Assembly (NCBI GenBank): GCA_001464335.1
Contig: LNEV01000001.1
Coordinates: forward strand, 1 to 64,000
Length of the DNA: 64,000 bases
Reading direction: 5' to 3'
Source: Rhizobiales bacterium Ga0077545
GTDB taxonomy: Bacteria > Pseudomonadota > Alphaproteobacteria > Rhizobiales > Methylopilaceae
Shown piece by piece: positions 42,066 through 50,461 of the stretch. How positions within the stretch are numbered: position 1 is the first letter of the stretch; each line of letters opens with the position of its first letter. The notes under the pieces are model-generated. The model saw only the letters and a list, made by a program, of their open reading frames with translations, ran no database searches and had not been told where the DNA came from. The translations under genes were made by a program, and so were the position numbers.

Positions 42066-43250
42066 ATGGCACGCACTTATGGACCCTGGTCACGCAGGCT
42101 TTTTCTCGTCGGCATTTCCGCAACCGCATTGGCTCTCGGCATCCCGCTCGCGAAGGCGCAGGAGACCATCAAGGTCGGTCTGGTCGCCGCTCTTTCTGGT
42201 CAGTCCGCCAAGTCCGGCGAAGCGATCATTCGCGGTCTCAGCGTCGCGATCGACGAGGTGAATGCCGCAGGTGGCGTCAACGGAAAGAAACTCGAGCTCG
42301 TTTCCCGCGATGACGAAAGCAATCCCGGCAAGGGCTTGCTCGCGGCGCGCGAACTCGTTCAGCGCGAAAAGGTGGCTGTGCTTTTCGGTGGCCTCGACAC
42401 CCCCGTGTCGCTGGCGATCGTGCCGTTCGTCAATCAGGCCAAGGTGCCCTTCATCGGCGTCTGGGCCGCCGGAACGAACATCACCCGCAACGGCGCGGCC
42501 GATAATTACGTTTTCCGCGTCTCCGCCGTGGATGCGTTCGTCGGTGAAGCGCTTGTCGACTACGCGCTCGACAAGAAGAGCGCAAAAGCGCCCGGCATGA
42601 TCCTCATCAACAATCCCTGGGGCGAATCCAACGAGCATGCCCTGAACGACGCTCTGAAAGCGCGCGATCTCAAGGCCGTCGGCGTCGAAAAATTCGAGAC
42701 GAACGATGTGGACGTCGTTCCGCAACTGACCCGTCTCAAGCAATCGGGTGCGGATGCGCTGTTCCTGGTGGCGAATGTCGCGCCTTCTTCGCAGGTGGTG
42801 AAGTCGCTCGAGCGCATGGGCTGGAATGTTCCGGTCGTCTCCCATTGGGGTCCTTCCGGCGGTCGCTTTACGGAGCTCGCCGGGCCGCGCGGCGAGGATG
42901 TCCACTTCATCCAGACCTACACGTTCACCGACGAGCTCTCGCCAAAGGCGGATAAACTTCTGACAGCGCTGAAGGCGAAGTATCCGATCAACTCGCTCGC
43001 CGATGTCATGCCGGCAACCGGCATCGCCAATGCCTACGACGCGCTGCATCTGGCGGCGCTTGCCATGGCGAAGGCCGGGTCGAACGATGGCACCGCCATT
43101 CGCGACGCGCTTTACCAGATCGACAGCTATGACGGTCTCATCAAGACCTACGAGAAGCCGTTCTCGCCTGAAAATCACGATGCTCTTGGTGCGAAGGATT
43201 ACATCTTCACGCACTTCGTGAAGGGCGAAATCATCCCCCTCGAACGGTGA
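42066..43250 (+). CDS. ABC transporter substrate-binding protein (branched-chain amino acid/amide type)
   Basis: A 394-residue periplasmic binding protein of the LivJ/AmiC-like HAAT family: Tat-like signal (SRRLFLVGISATALALG), then IKVGLVAALSGQSAKSGEAI, INEVNAAGG-type segment (AIDEVNAAGGVNGKKLELVS) and MGWNVPVVSHWGPSGGRF. The ATG at 42066 has AAGGAGGAA upstream; an in-frame GTG at 41949 would place the operator half-site inside the gene. The family binds amino acids, urea, short amides and aromatic acids. Given the flanking ureide enzymes, oxalurate, oxamate or a related ureide is a plausible ligand. Confidence 0.88.
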   Translation: MARTYGPWSRRLFLVGISATALALGIPLAKAQETIKVGLVAALSGQSAKSGEAIIRGLSVAIDEVNAAGGVNGKKLELVSRDDESNPGKGLLAARELVQREKVAVLFGGLDTPVSLAIVPFVNQAKVPFIGVWAAGTNITRNGAADNYVFRVSAVDAFVGEALVDYALDKKSAKAPGMILINNPWGESNEHALNDALKARDLKAVGVEKFETNDVDVVPQLTRLKQSGADALFLVANVAPSSQVVKSLERMGWNVPVVSHWGPSGGRFTELAGPRGEDVHFIQTYTFTDELSPKADKLLTALKAKYPINSLADVMPATGIANAYDALHLAALAMAKAGSNDGTAIRDALYQIDSYDGLIKTYEKPFSPENHDALGAKDYIFTHFVKGEIIPLER

Positions 43251-43256
43251 CGTGAG

Positions 43257-43284
43257 GCGGTAGGCGGCGACGGCCGCCTACCGC
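43257..43284 (+). other. 12-bp hairpin between binding-protein and permease genes
   Basis: GCGGTAGGCGGC (43257-43268) and GCCGCCTACCGC (43273-43284) form a perfect 12-bp stem with a GACG tetraloop. There is no T-run. Stem-loops at this place typically stabilise the upstream binding-protein message so it is made in excess over the membrane parts. Confidence 0.65.
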
Positions 43285-43319
43285 ACAGGTTCGTGCACAC
43301 ATCTCATAAGGGACGACCG

Positions 43320-44192
43320 ATGCTTCTCACCTCGGCGATTGTAACGGGCATTGGCCTTGGGTCGATGTATGGGCTTATCGCGCTTGGATTCCACATCACC
43401 TATACGGTCTCGAACACCGTCAACTTCGCGCAGGGCAGCGCGATGATGGTTGGCGCGGTTCTCGGCTTCACCCTGATGGTGACGTTCGGAATGCCGTTCT
43501 GGATTTCGGCGATCATCGCGCTGGCCGGTTGCGCCGTTTTCGGCCTGATCGTCGAGCGGCTGCTCGTGCGTCCCTTCGTCGAGCGGAACTCGGATGCCTG
43601 GCTCATGGCGACAGTTGCCGGCGGCATCATCGTGGACAACCTCGTCATGTTCACCTTCGGCAAGGAGCCGCGCAGTCTGCCGTCTCCTCTGGCGACCAAC
43701 AGCGTCGATTTCCTCGGAACAGGCGTCTATCCTCTTCAGCTTGTCATCCCGGTCGTGGGCATCGCGGTCGCCGTCGCGCTTCAGATCGTGTTCCGTCGCA
43801 CAAATCTCGGAAAAGCACTTCTCGCGGTCGTGCAAAACCGCGATGCCGCGCGCCTCATGGGCATCAATGCCAAGGTTGTCGTCGCTTCCGCGTTCGCGAT
43901 CTCGACGGCGCTCGCGGGTCTGGCGGGGCTGTTGATTGCGCCGCTTTTCTCGGTGCACTCGGACATGGGAACGCTGTTTGGCCTCAAAGCCTTCGCGGTC
44001 GCCATTCTCGGCGGCATCACATCGGCGTCGGGTGTCATGATCGCGGGGCTTCTGTACGGACTTCTCGAAGCTTTGGTGACCGCCTATCTCGGCTCGACCT
44101 ACACGCAGATCGTCGTGTTCTCGATCATCATTCTCGCGCTCGCGCTGCGTCCCAACGGACTGCTCGGCCGTGCTGCCGTCAACAAGGTTTGA
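43320..44192 (+). CDS. ABC transporter permease, LivH-like
   Basis: A 290-residue inner-membrane permease with about eight segments: GIGLGSMYGLIALGFHITYT, TVNFAQGSAMMVGAVLG and the LivH coupling region GIVIEPL-like GLIVERLLVRPFVERNSDAW. The conserved LGGITSASGVMIAGLLYGLL is near the C-terminus. The ATG at 43320 has AAGGGA upstream. It pairs with the LivM part of the next, fused protein. Confidence 0.9.
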   Translation: MLLTSAIVTGIGLGSMYGLIALGFHITYTVSNTVNFAQGSAMMVGAVLGFTLMVTFGMPFWISAIIALAGCAVFGLIVERLLVRPFVERNSDAWLMATVAGGIIVDNLVMFTFGKEPRSLPSPLATNSVDFLGTGVYPLQLVIPVVGIAVAVALQIVFRRTNLGKALLAVVQNRDAARLMGINAKVVVASAFAISTALAGLAGLLIAPLFSVHSDMGTLFGLKAFAVAILGGITSASGVMIAGLLYGLLEALVTAYLGSTYTQIVVFSIIILALALRPNGLLGRAAVNKV

Positions 44193-44202
44193 GGAGACAG
44201 CG

Positions 44203-46719
44203 ATGAACAACTCGTTCGGCTCGTCCAATCTGGGAATGCTGGCGGCAATCGGATTGATTGTCGCCGGAGGCATCGCGTTCGCCATTACGGGCGGCAGCTA
44301 CTTCACCTTCGTCGTCGCCCTTGTGGCGCTCACCACCATCGTCGGCGTGGGTTTGAACATTCTGGTCGGATTGACCGGACAGATTTCGCTCGGCCATGTC
44401 GGCTTCTACGCGATCGGTGCTTACGCGGTCGGTATTCTGAACCTCAACGGCGTCGATTTCTGGCTGGCCTTTGTCGCTGCGGGCCTGATCGCAGGTGCTG
44501 TCGGTGCCCTTCTGGCGCTTCCGGCGATGCGTGTCTCCGGTCCCTACCTTGCAATGGTGACGATCGCGTTCGGTCTGATCGTCGAGCACAGCATCGTCGA
44601 AATGCGCGATCTTACCGGCGGGCAAAACGGCCTCATGGGATTTGCCGGGCCGAGCTTCGGTGACTTCATGTTCACCGAACGCGAAATGGCCATTTTGGCG
44701 ATCGTTCTGGCAGGCCTCGCGCTCGTTCTGTTCCATCGGCTGTCGCGCAGCGGCTGGGGGCGCGGCATGATCGCGGTGCGCGATGCGGAGATCGCCGCGC
44801 GGTCGGTTGCGTTGCATCCGCTGTCCATCAAGGTCGCCGCGTTTGCGGTCTCGGCCGCACTGACCGGCCTCGCAGGTGCGCTTTACGCGCCGCTCATGAT
44901 GTATATCGCGCCGAGTTCGTTCCTGTTCTCGCAATCCATCATCTTCCTGTTCGCCGTGATCGTTGGAGGCATCGGATGGACGCTCGGGCCGGTCTTCGGC
45001 GCCATCGTCACCGTCCTTCTGCCGGAGCTTCTGTCGGAGCTCGCCGAATATCGTCTGCTGTTTTTCGGCGCGATGCTTCTGGCGGTTCTGTGGCTTGCTC
45101 CGTCGGGAATTGTCGGGGCTCTCGCGCGGTTCCTGCCGAAGCAGGTGGGCGGCAAAGCCGATGTGGGCGCGTTGCCGTCGATCGCCAATTTCCTGCGTCG
45201 CCCTCCGAACCGGCCAGGTCTGGCGGTCAGCGACATCGGCATTCGCTTCGGCGGCATCCAGGCCGCGCGCGATGTCAGCCTTCAGGCACTGCCCGGACGC
45301 GTGACCAGCATCATTGGGCCGAACGGCGCGGGAAAAACAACCGTGCTCAACATGATCGGCTGTTTCTACAAGCCGAACAGCGGCTCCGTGCGGCTCGGCG
45401 AGATCGAGCTGGCGGGCCAGTCGCCGACGGTTGCGGCGCGTGCGGGCATCTCGCGTACCTACCAGACGACGAAGCTGTTCCCCTCGCTGAGCGTAATGGA
45501 CAACGTCCTGATCGGCCTGCGGCGAGGGCGTCTTGGAAACCCGCTAGCGGCTCTCGCCCAGCCCGAAGACGTCGCTGTCGCGGAGGGGCTTCTCAGTCTC
45601 GTCGGCTATGAAGGCTCGCGCGAGTGCGCGGCGTCCGATCTGCCGCACGTCGACAGGCGTCTCGTTGAGATTGCACGCTCGCTGGCGCTGCGCCCGGAAG
45701 TGCTGCTGCTCGACGAGCCGGCGGCAGGCCTTGTGCAGGGAGAAAAGATCGCGCTGTCGCGGCTTCTGCGGCAGATCGCCGATCTCGGCATTGCCGTGGT
45801 TCTCGTCGAACACGATATGGGTCTCGTCATGGGGATTTCGGACGAGATTCTCGTGCTCGATGCAGGCAAGCCGATCGCCTGGGGCGAGCCGTCGAAGGTC
45901 CGCAACGACCCAGCTGTCATCGCCGCGTATCTCGGCTCGGGCGAACTCAAGGCCAAGCCACGCGCGCAGGGATGGTCCGGCGCCGGAGAAGATGTACTGA
46001 CGGTCGGAAAGCTCCATGCGGGCTACGGCGCGGTCGGCGTTCTGAAAGATGTCGACATTTCGGTCGGAGCGGGTGAAATGGTGGCGCTGCTCGGCGCGAA
46101 CGGCGCCGGAAAATCGACGACGATGAAGGCGCTCAGCGGGCTCCTTCGTCCGGTCAACGGCAGCATCGCGCTTGATGATGACGCAATCGAGCGGCTCTCC
46201 GCGCATGAGATCGCGCGCCGTGGCCTGGCGCTCGTGCCTGAAGGCCGTCAGGTCTTCCCGGAACTGAGCGTCCTGGACAATATGCGGATCGGCGCGTTCC
46301 GCCGGGGCAAGGGCGATTACTCCGCCGAGATCGAAGCACTTCTGCAGCGTTTCCCGCGCCTGCGCGAACGCCTGCATGTGCGTGCCGGGCTGTTGTCCGG
46401 CGGCGAACAACAGATGCTGGCGGTTGCGCGCGGCCTGATGTCAAAGCCGAAGATCCTGCTTCTCGATGAACCGTCCCTTGGTCTCGCACCGCAAATGATC
46501 GAGGAATTGTTCTCGGTCCTCGCGGACCTCCGCGATGAGGGGATCACGATCCTGCTGGTCGATCAGATGGCGGCGCTGACGCTGGCGGTGGCGGATCGCG
46601 GCTATGTTCTGGAGCAGGGCGAAGTCGTGCGGGCGGATTCCGCGCAGGCACTTCGCGGCGACAGTGCGCTTGAAGCGGCCTATCTTGGCAACGACCGTGT
46701 CCGCAAGGTGCCTGCATGA
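44203..46719 (+). CDS. Fused ABC permease and two ATPases (LivM-LivG-LivF)
   Basis: An 838-residue triple fusion. Residues about 1-320 are a LivM-like permease (GLNILVGLTGQISLGHVGFY; GGQNGLMGFAGPSFG). About 335-590 is a LivG-like ATPase with Walker A GPNGAGKT near residue 372 and Walker B LLLDEPAAGL. Its signature position reads LPHVD instead of LSGGQ. About 600-838 is a LivF-like ATPase with Walker A GANGAGKST near 631, signature LSGGEQ near 732 and Walker B LLLDEPSLGL. GAGGAGA precedes the ATG. Normally three genes, here one chain, so the two ATPases are fixed at 1:1 with LivM. It overlaps the amidohydrolase gene by ATGA. Confidence 0.92.
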   Translation: MNNSFGSSNLGMLAAIGLIVAGGIAFAITGGSYFTFVVALVALTTIVGVGLNILVGLTGQISLGHVGFYAIGAYAVGILNLNGVDFWLAFVAAGLIAGAVGALLALPAMRVSGPYLAMVTIAFGLIVEHSIVEMRDLTGGQNGLMGFAGPSFGDFMFTEREMAILAIVLAGLALVLFHRLSRSGWGRGMIAVRDAEIAARSVALHPLSIKVAAFAVSAALTGLAGALYAPLMMYIAPSSFLFSQSIIFLFAVIVGGIGWTLGPVFGAIVTVLLPELLSELAEYRLLFFGAMLLAVLWLAPSGIVGALARFLPKQVGGKADVGALPSIANFLRRPPNRPGLAVSDIGIRFGGIQAARDVSLQALPGRVTSIIGPNGAGKTTVLNMIGCFYKPNSGSVRLGEIELAGQSPTVAARAGISRTYQTTKLFPSLSVMDNVLIGLRRGRLGNPLAALAQPEDVAVAEGLLSLVGYEGSRECAASDLPHVDRRLVEIARSLALRPEVLLLDEPAAGLVQGEKIALSRLLRQIADLGIAVVLVEHDMGLVMGISDEILVLDAGKPIAWGEPSKVRNDPAVIAAYLGSGELKAKPRAQGWSGAGEDVLTVGKLHAGYGAVGVLKDVDISVGAGEMVALLGANGAGKSTTMKALSGLLRPVNGSIALDDDAIERLSAHEIARRGLALVPEGRQVFPELSVLDNMRIGAFRRGKGDYSAEIEALLQRFPRLRERLHVRAGLLSGGEQQMLAVARGLMSKPKILLLDEPSLGLAPQMIEELFSVLADLRDEGITILLVDQMAALTLAVADRGYVLEQGEVVRADSAQALRGDSALEAAYLGNDRVRKVPA

Positions 46720-47972
46720 GCCGGACATCGCTCGATTTCGTTCTGCGCCGCGGATGCGTACACGGGTGCGGGCACGCCCACCCCATGGATATCGGCATCC
46801 GTGCCGATAGGATTGTCGAAATCGCACCGTCGATTGTGGCGGACGCCCGTGAAATCGATCTGGAAGGGCGTCTCGTTTGCGGTGGATTCGTGGAGACGCA
46901 CATCCATCTGGACAAAGCGTGCATTCTGGGCCGGTGCGGGCACTCGGAATCGCTGTCGCACGCAATTTCCAAAGTGGCCGCCCTGAAGCGCGACTTCACG
47001 CATCAGGATATCTACAATCGCGGACAGCAGGTTCTCGAAAAAGCTCTCGTCCATGGCACGACGCTCATGCGCACGCATGTGGAGGTTGACCCGCGCATCG
47101 GCCTTAGGGCCTTCGAGGCGATCACGCAGCTCAAGCGGGACTATGCGTGGGCAATGGATCTCGAAATCTGCGTTTTCCCTCAGGAAGGGTTGCTCAACGA
47201 TCCGGGAACCGACGAGCTTCTCGTCGAGGCGCTGGAGCGCGGTGCCGATGTGATCGGCGGATGCCCTTACACCGATACGCATTCGAACGGGCAGATCGCG
47301 CGCATTTTCGACCTCGCGGTCCGTTACGACGTCGACGTGGACTTTCATCTCGATTTCGATCTCAACCCGGCGCGCATGGATATTTATGAAGTCTGCCGAC
47401 AGGCGGAGCTTCACAAATGGGGAGGACGCGTGGCGGTCGGGCATGCGTCCAAGCTGTCGGCCGCGCCGCCGGAGATCTTGGCGCAGGTTACGGGACGCCT
47501 GATCGATGCGGGGGTTGCCGTTACGGTGCTCCCGGCCACGGATCTGTTTCTGATGGGGCAGGGGCAAACGCATTCCGTGCCGCGCGGTGTCGCGCCGGCA
47601 CACCGGCTGCTCAAGCAGGGCGTGACGTGCAGCATCTCCACGAATAACGTCATGAACCCCTTCACGCCCTTCGGTGACGGCTCCCTCGTGCGTATGGCCA
47701 ATCTTTATGCAAACGTGCAGCAGGTCGGCCAGACCGAGGATATAGCGCTGTGTTTCGACATGATCACGACCCAGTCCGCCAGGCTGATGAACCGGAAGGA
47801 TTACGGCATCAAAGTTGGGGGGCGCGCAGATCTCGTCGTGGTGGATGCGTCATCGCCGGGCGACGCGGTTGCCGGAATAGCGACGCCGCTTTTTGGCTTC
47901 AAAGCCGGACGCGAGACGTTCAACCGCCCGCCGCCCGTCGTGTCGAGGCCGATGGCAAACGCTGCTGAGTAG
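46716..47972 (+). CDS. Cytosine-deaminase-like amidohydrolase with altered active site
   Basis: A 418-residue amidohydrolase-superfamily TIM barrel resembling cytosine deaminase and AtzC. Metal ligands are kept: His62 and His64 (THIHLDK), His211 (HLDFDLNP) and His243 (GHASKL). The usual HxxE proton-shuttle Glu is Phe214, and the HDD Asp is replaced by Asn310/Asn311 in STNNVMNPFTPFGDGS. So the chemistry probably differs from classical deamination; a family-wide variation is possible. Translationally coupled to the importer, it should be the first enzyme acting on the imported compound. Hydrolysis of a cyclic ureide to oxalurate is a hypothesis. Confidence 0.8.
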   Translation: MSRTSLDFVLRRGCVHGCGHAHPMDIGIRADRIVEIAPSIVADAREIDLEGRLVCGGFVETHIHLDKACILGRCGHSESLSHAISKVAALKRDFTHQDIYNRGQQVLEKALVHGTTLMRTHVEVDPRIGLRAFEAITQLKRDYAWAMDLEICVFPQEGLLNDPGTDELLVEALERGADVIGGCPYTDTHSNGQIARIFDLAVRYDVDVDFHLDFDLNPARMDIYEVCRQAELHKWGGRVAVGHASKLSAAPPEILAQVTGRLIDAGVAVTVLPATDLFLMGQGQTHSVPRGVAPAHRLLKQGVTCSISTNNVMNPFTPFGDGSLVRMANLYANVQQVGQTEDIALCFDMITTQSARLMNRKDYGIKVGGRADLVVVDASSPGDAVAGIATPLFGFKAGRETFNRPPPVVSRPMANAAE

Positions 47973-47989
47973 TATTCCGGCAAACGGCT

Positions 47990-48225
47990 GGCGCTGGATC
48001 CTTCAGCCCCGGTTTCGCGGACGCATGCCGGCCGGAGGAGCTGCCGCTTTTGTATGTGCGTCGGGGCATGTGCAGCCAGATCGCCCTCGCGGTCGATTTC
48101 CGGCCGGGCGACGAGATCATCGCCGCGGACACCGCGCATATCATTGGTTCGGAGGGGGCGTGGGCCGCTGTTATCAGCGGCGCCGTGATCCGGGGCATCG
48201 CCTCAAATCAGAGCGACCCAGGCGT
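47990..48225 (+). pseudogene. Threonine-aldolase/beta-eliminating-lyase remnant, frameshifted
   Basis: One frame reads AGGAAAFVCASG and a second continues GMCSQIALAVDFRPGDEIIA and ADTAHIIGSEGAWAAVISGA. Together they resemble the threonine aldolase core (ALFVPSGTMANQIAL...GDEVI...TAHIIGSEGGGAAALSG), interrupted by a frameshift at the SG-GM junction near 48064. Neither the N-terminal nor C-terminal thirds, including the PLP lysine region, are present. It is a short relic just before an opposing gene, marking a rearrangement. Confidence 0.65.
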
Positions 48226-48227
48226 AA

Positions 48228-49046
48228 CTACCCTTTCTTTCTGGTGGACGAAGCCACCGGAGAAGATTCGACGTCGTTTATCAGCTGCAGGCTCTTTAAC
48301 TCGGCTCGCGAGAAATAGAACATCTCCTGAGGCGGAGTTTCCATTGCGTGTGTCCAGACGCGCGCATCCACTCCCATGTCGATCATGTGCCGTTGGCATT
48401 CAGCCGAAACGGCTTGGATCCGCTCGATGGACTGTCCCTGCGTGAGCGTTGTCGGGCCCACCGGTATCATTTGATGCACGCCAACGGATGCACCCTCGCC
48501 GACCGACCGGCTGACGCCTCCTGAAAAGACCAGCGGGCAGGATGAGGCACAGTGAGCATTTGCTTCGACGCGCGTTGCCAGTCCTTTCTCCCGGATGAGC
48601 TTGCCCATCGCCAGAGCGTCCTGCACCGACCCGCCGGGAGAACTGAGGACAACGGTCTTGACGTAATCGCCGCGCTTTTCAATCTCGGCGCGGAATCGTT
48701 CGGCAGTACCGGGCGTGATCGTACCGATAGCTTCGAGTCGCCCTCCGCTTACGAGCTCGATTTTCATCGCCTCGCGCAAAGCCTCAGGCGTGTTTCGCGG
48801 CGATTGCGCAGGATCGGCGGGCCGCCCTGTTACAGACGGCAAGAATGGTTCCGGCTTGGTTTGATCCTCAGGGTTCAGCGTCAGCGCAGACCGCGGCGGC
48901 GCATGCATTCTTTCGCGCAAGTCCAGACCCGCCACGACGATTGTTGCGGCGATCAATCCGTAGAAAATCGCACGCAGGATTGTCTCATCGGGACGCTGCC
49001 CGAGTGCCGAGCCCATCCGCTGGAGAGTACTGACGGACTTAGTCAC
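48228..49046 (-). CDS. Membrane-anchored ClpP/crotonase-fold protein
   Basis: A 272-residue protein with one N-terminal membrane segment (ILRAIFYGLIAATIVVAGLD) and a ClpP-like domain from about residue 100: TVVLSSPGGSVQDALAMGKL and the predicted catalytic Ser in NAHCASSCPLVFSGG. This matches the uncharacterised COG3904-type periplasmic proteins. The acid and His of a triad cannot be pinned; His in VGVHQMIPVG is a candidate. The GTG start overlaps the stop of the upstream membrane protein by 8 bases, so the two are coupled. Confidence 0.75.
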   Translation of the reverse strand: MTKSVSTLQRMGSALGQRPDETILRAIFYGLIAATIVVAGLDLRERMHAPPRSALTLNPEDQTKPEPFLPSVTGRPADPAQSPRNTPEALREAMKIELVSGGRLEAIGTITPGTAERFRAEIEKRGDYVKTVVLSSPGGSVQDALAMGKLIREKGLATRVEANAHCASSCPLVFSGGVSRSVGEGASVGVHQMIPVGPTTLTQGQSIERIQAVSAECQRHMIDMGVDARVWTHAMETPPQEMFYFSRAELKSLQLINDVESSPVASSTRKKG

Positions 49047-50304
49047 TTTTCTTGCCTGCGCGAGAGGGATTGAGAGCTGTCACGACATTGTCGTCGGTCG
49101 TGATTGGCGGCGCCGTGGCCCTCGCCGGAACAAGTCGCTCGTCTTCCACTTCTCGAAGAAGTCGCATGGCGGTGACGAGCTGAGCCGCCGTCATGCTTTC
49201 CCCGGCGGTCGGATCGTCCTCCCGGCGAATTGCGGCGTGAACGACACAAAGAATGAGAACGAGAACCGCCGGCAGAAGATCGATGGAGATTGCACCCGCC
49301 CAGCTCGGCAAGAAGTCGTCGGCATAACGAAGCACTGCCTCGGCCGTCGACAATGCTTGAAAACGTGCGGGTTCAACGGGCCCCGCTCCGATGATCTCCG
49401 AGGCCGCGCGGCTGAGTGCGCTGGCCTGTGCCGCAACAGATTTCTCAACGCTCGACACCACAGCTGTCTGTCGCCCCGCGAGTTCCGAGGTTCTTCCATC
49501 TGCCGCAGGCGCAATGAACGTCTTGCCGAGATCATCCGCGGCGCGCCTGACCGCGGGCGCCATACTCGCCTGTTCCAGAGAAGCTATAACGCCGATCAGC
49601 TTCAATGCCTCGGCGCCGAAACCGTCGGTGCGCTGTTTTATATCGCCTTGCGCGGAGACCAGTTCGCGCATCTTCGCAATGTGCGCGCTGCCCTCGGCGT
49701 ACAGAGTCTTTACCGGTTCGGCACTGCCCGCAACCTCGCGTCCGAGTTCGTCAAGTTGTGTGGACATCTGGCTGAGCAGTTGAACGACCGTGCCGGAACC
49801 GCCCGTTCCTGTAAGGGCCCCCGACCGTTCGGCCTCGGCGAGGCGGGCAAAGCGGGAAGACGCGAGCTGAATGTCCGGCAACAGACTTTGCGCGCCAAGT
49901 GCTCTTTGATGGCTCTCGTCGAGGTTTCGCGTGTAATCCTGAAGCGTCGTAGCGAGATGCTGCTCAAGAGCCGCCCCGCCAGCCAATGCGGCGGCATTCA
50001 ACCATGAGGACATAGCGACGATCATCAGCGAGCCGAGCACCATCGCGCCGGCGAGCCACACACGGCTGACCGTATCCTGAACCTGCGGCAGAAACCGCAT
50101 GAGGAAAGACCAGAACGTGTAGATCGCGACCGAGACAGCGACCGAGTAAATCAGCGCAGCGAATGACACCATGATGGCGGAGCCATCCAGAAGTTCCCGA
50201 ACCCCGAGATAGGTGTAAACACCCGACGCCAGCGCCAGAACACCGAGCGTCAAACGCATTGTGATATCCAGAGAGGTGACGCCCTCTCGCAGCAAATTTG
50301 CCAT
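49039..50304 (-). CDS. Four-segment membrane protein with large soluble loop
   Basis: A 421-residue protein of no family I recognise. Three membrane segments lie near the N-terminus (LTLGVLALASGVYTYLGV, IYSVAVSVAIYTFW, WLAGAMVLGSLMIVAMSSW) and one near residue 355 (ISIDLLPAVLVLILCVVHAA). The region between (about 110-345) is helical, Ala/Glu/Gln-rich and probably coiled coil, on one side of the membrane. The tail is cytoplasmic and Pro/Thr rich. It is cotranscribed with the ClpP-fold protein, suggesting a two-component membrane proteolysis or scaffolding unit. Confidence 0.7.
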   Translation of the reverse strand: MANLLREGVTSLDITMRLTLGVLALASGVYTYLGVRELLDGSAIMVSFAALIYSVAVSVAIYTFWSFLMRFLPQVQDTVSRVWLAGAMVLGSLMIVAMSSWLNAAALAGGAALEQHLATTLQDYTRNLDESHQRALGAQSLLPDIQLASSRFARLAEAERSGALTGTGGSGTVVQLLSQMSTQLDELGREVAGSAEPVKTLYAEGSAHIAKMRELVSAQGDIKQRTDGFGAEALKLIGVIASLEQASMAPAVRRAADDLGKTFIAPAADGRTSELAGRQTAVVSSVEKSVAAQASALSRAASEIIGAGPVEPARFQALSTAEAVLRYADDFLPSWAGAISIDLLPAVLVLILCVVHAAIRREDDPTAGESMTAAQLVTAMRLLREVEDERLVPARATAPPITTDDNVVTALNPSRAGKKSD

Positions 50305-50382
50305 GTTCGTCCAGCCATTGAGTAATTTACCAGTGACCTTGCGTGCAATGTTGCCGCTATTGTGGCGTGGCCTTCAACCAAA

Positions 50383-50400
50383 GGTCACAGCTGCGTGACC
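50383..50400. promoter_or_regulatory. Inverted repeat in the divergent region before the ThDP enzyme gene
   Basis: GGTCAC (50383-50388) and GTGACC (50395-50400), 6-bp perfect arms with a 6-bp spacer; another GTGACC is at 50333-50338. Possible operator in the 157-bp divergent gap; no regulator gene adjoins. Confidence 0.35.
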
Positions 50401-50461
50401 GGAACTGGGCGGGACGCGAGTAGACCGCACGTAAGCTCAAGCCAGCATATGAGGTCCAACA

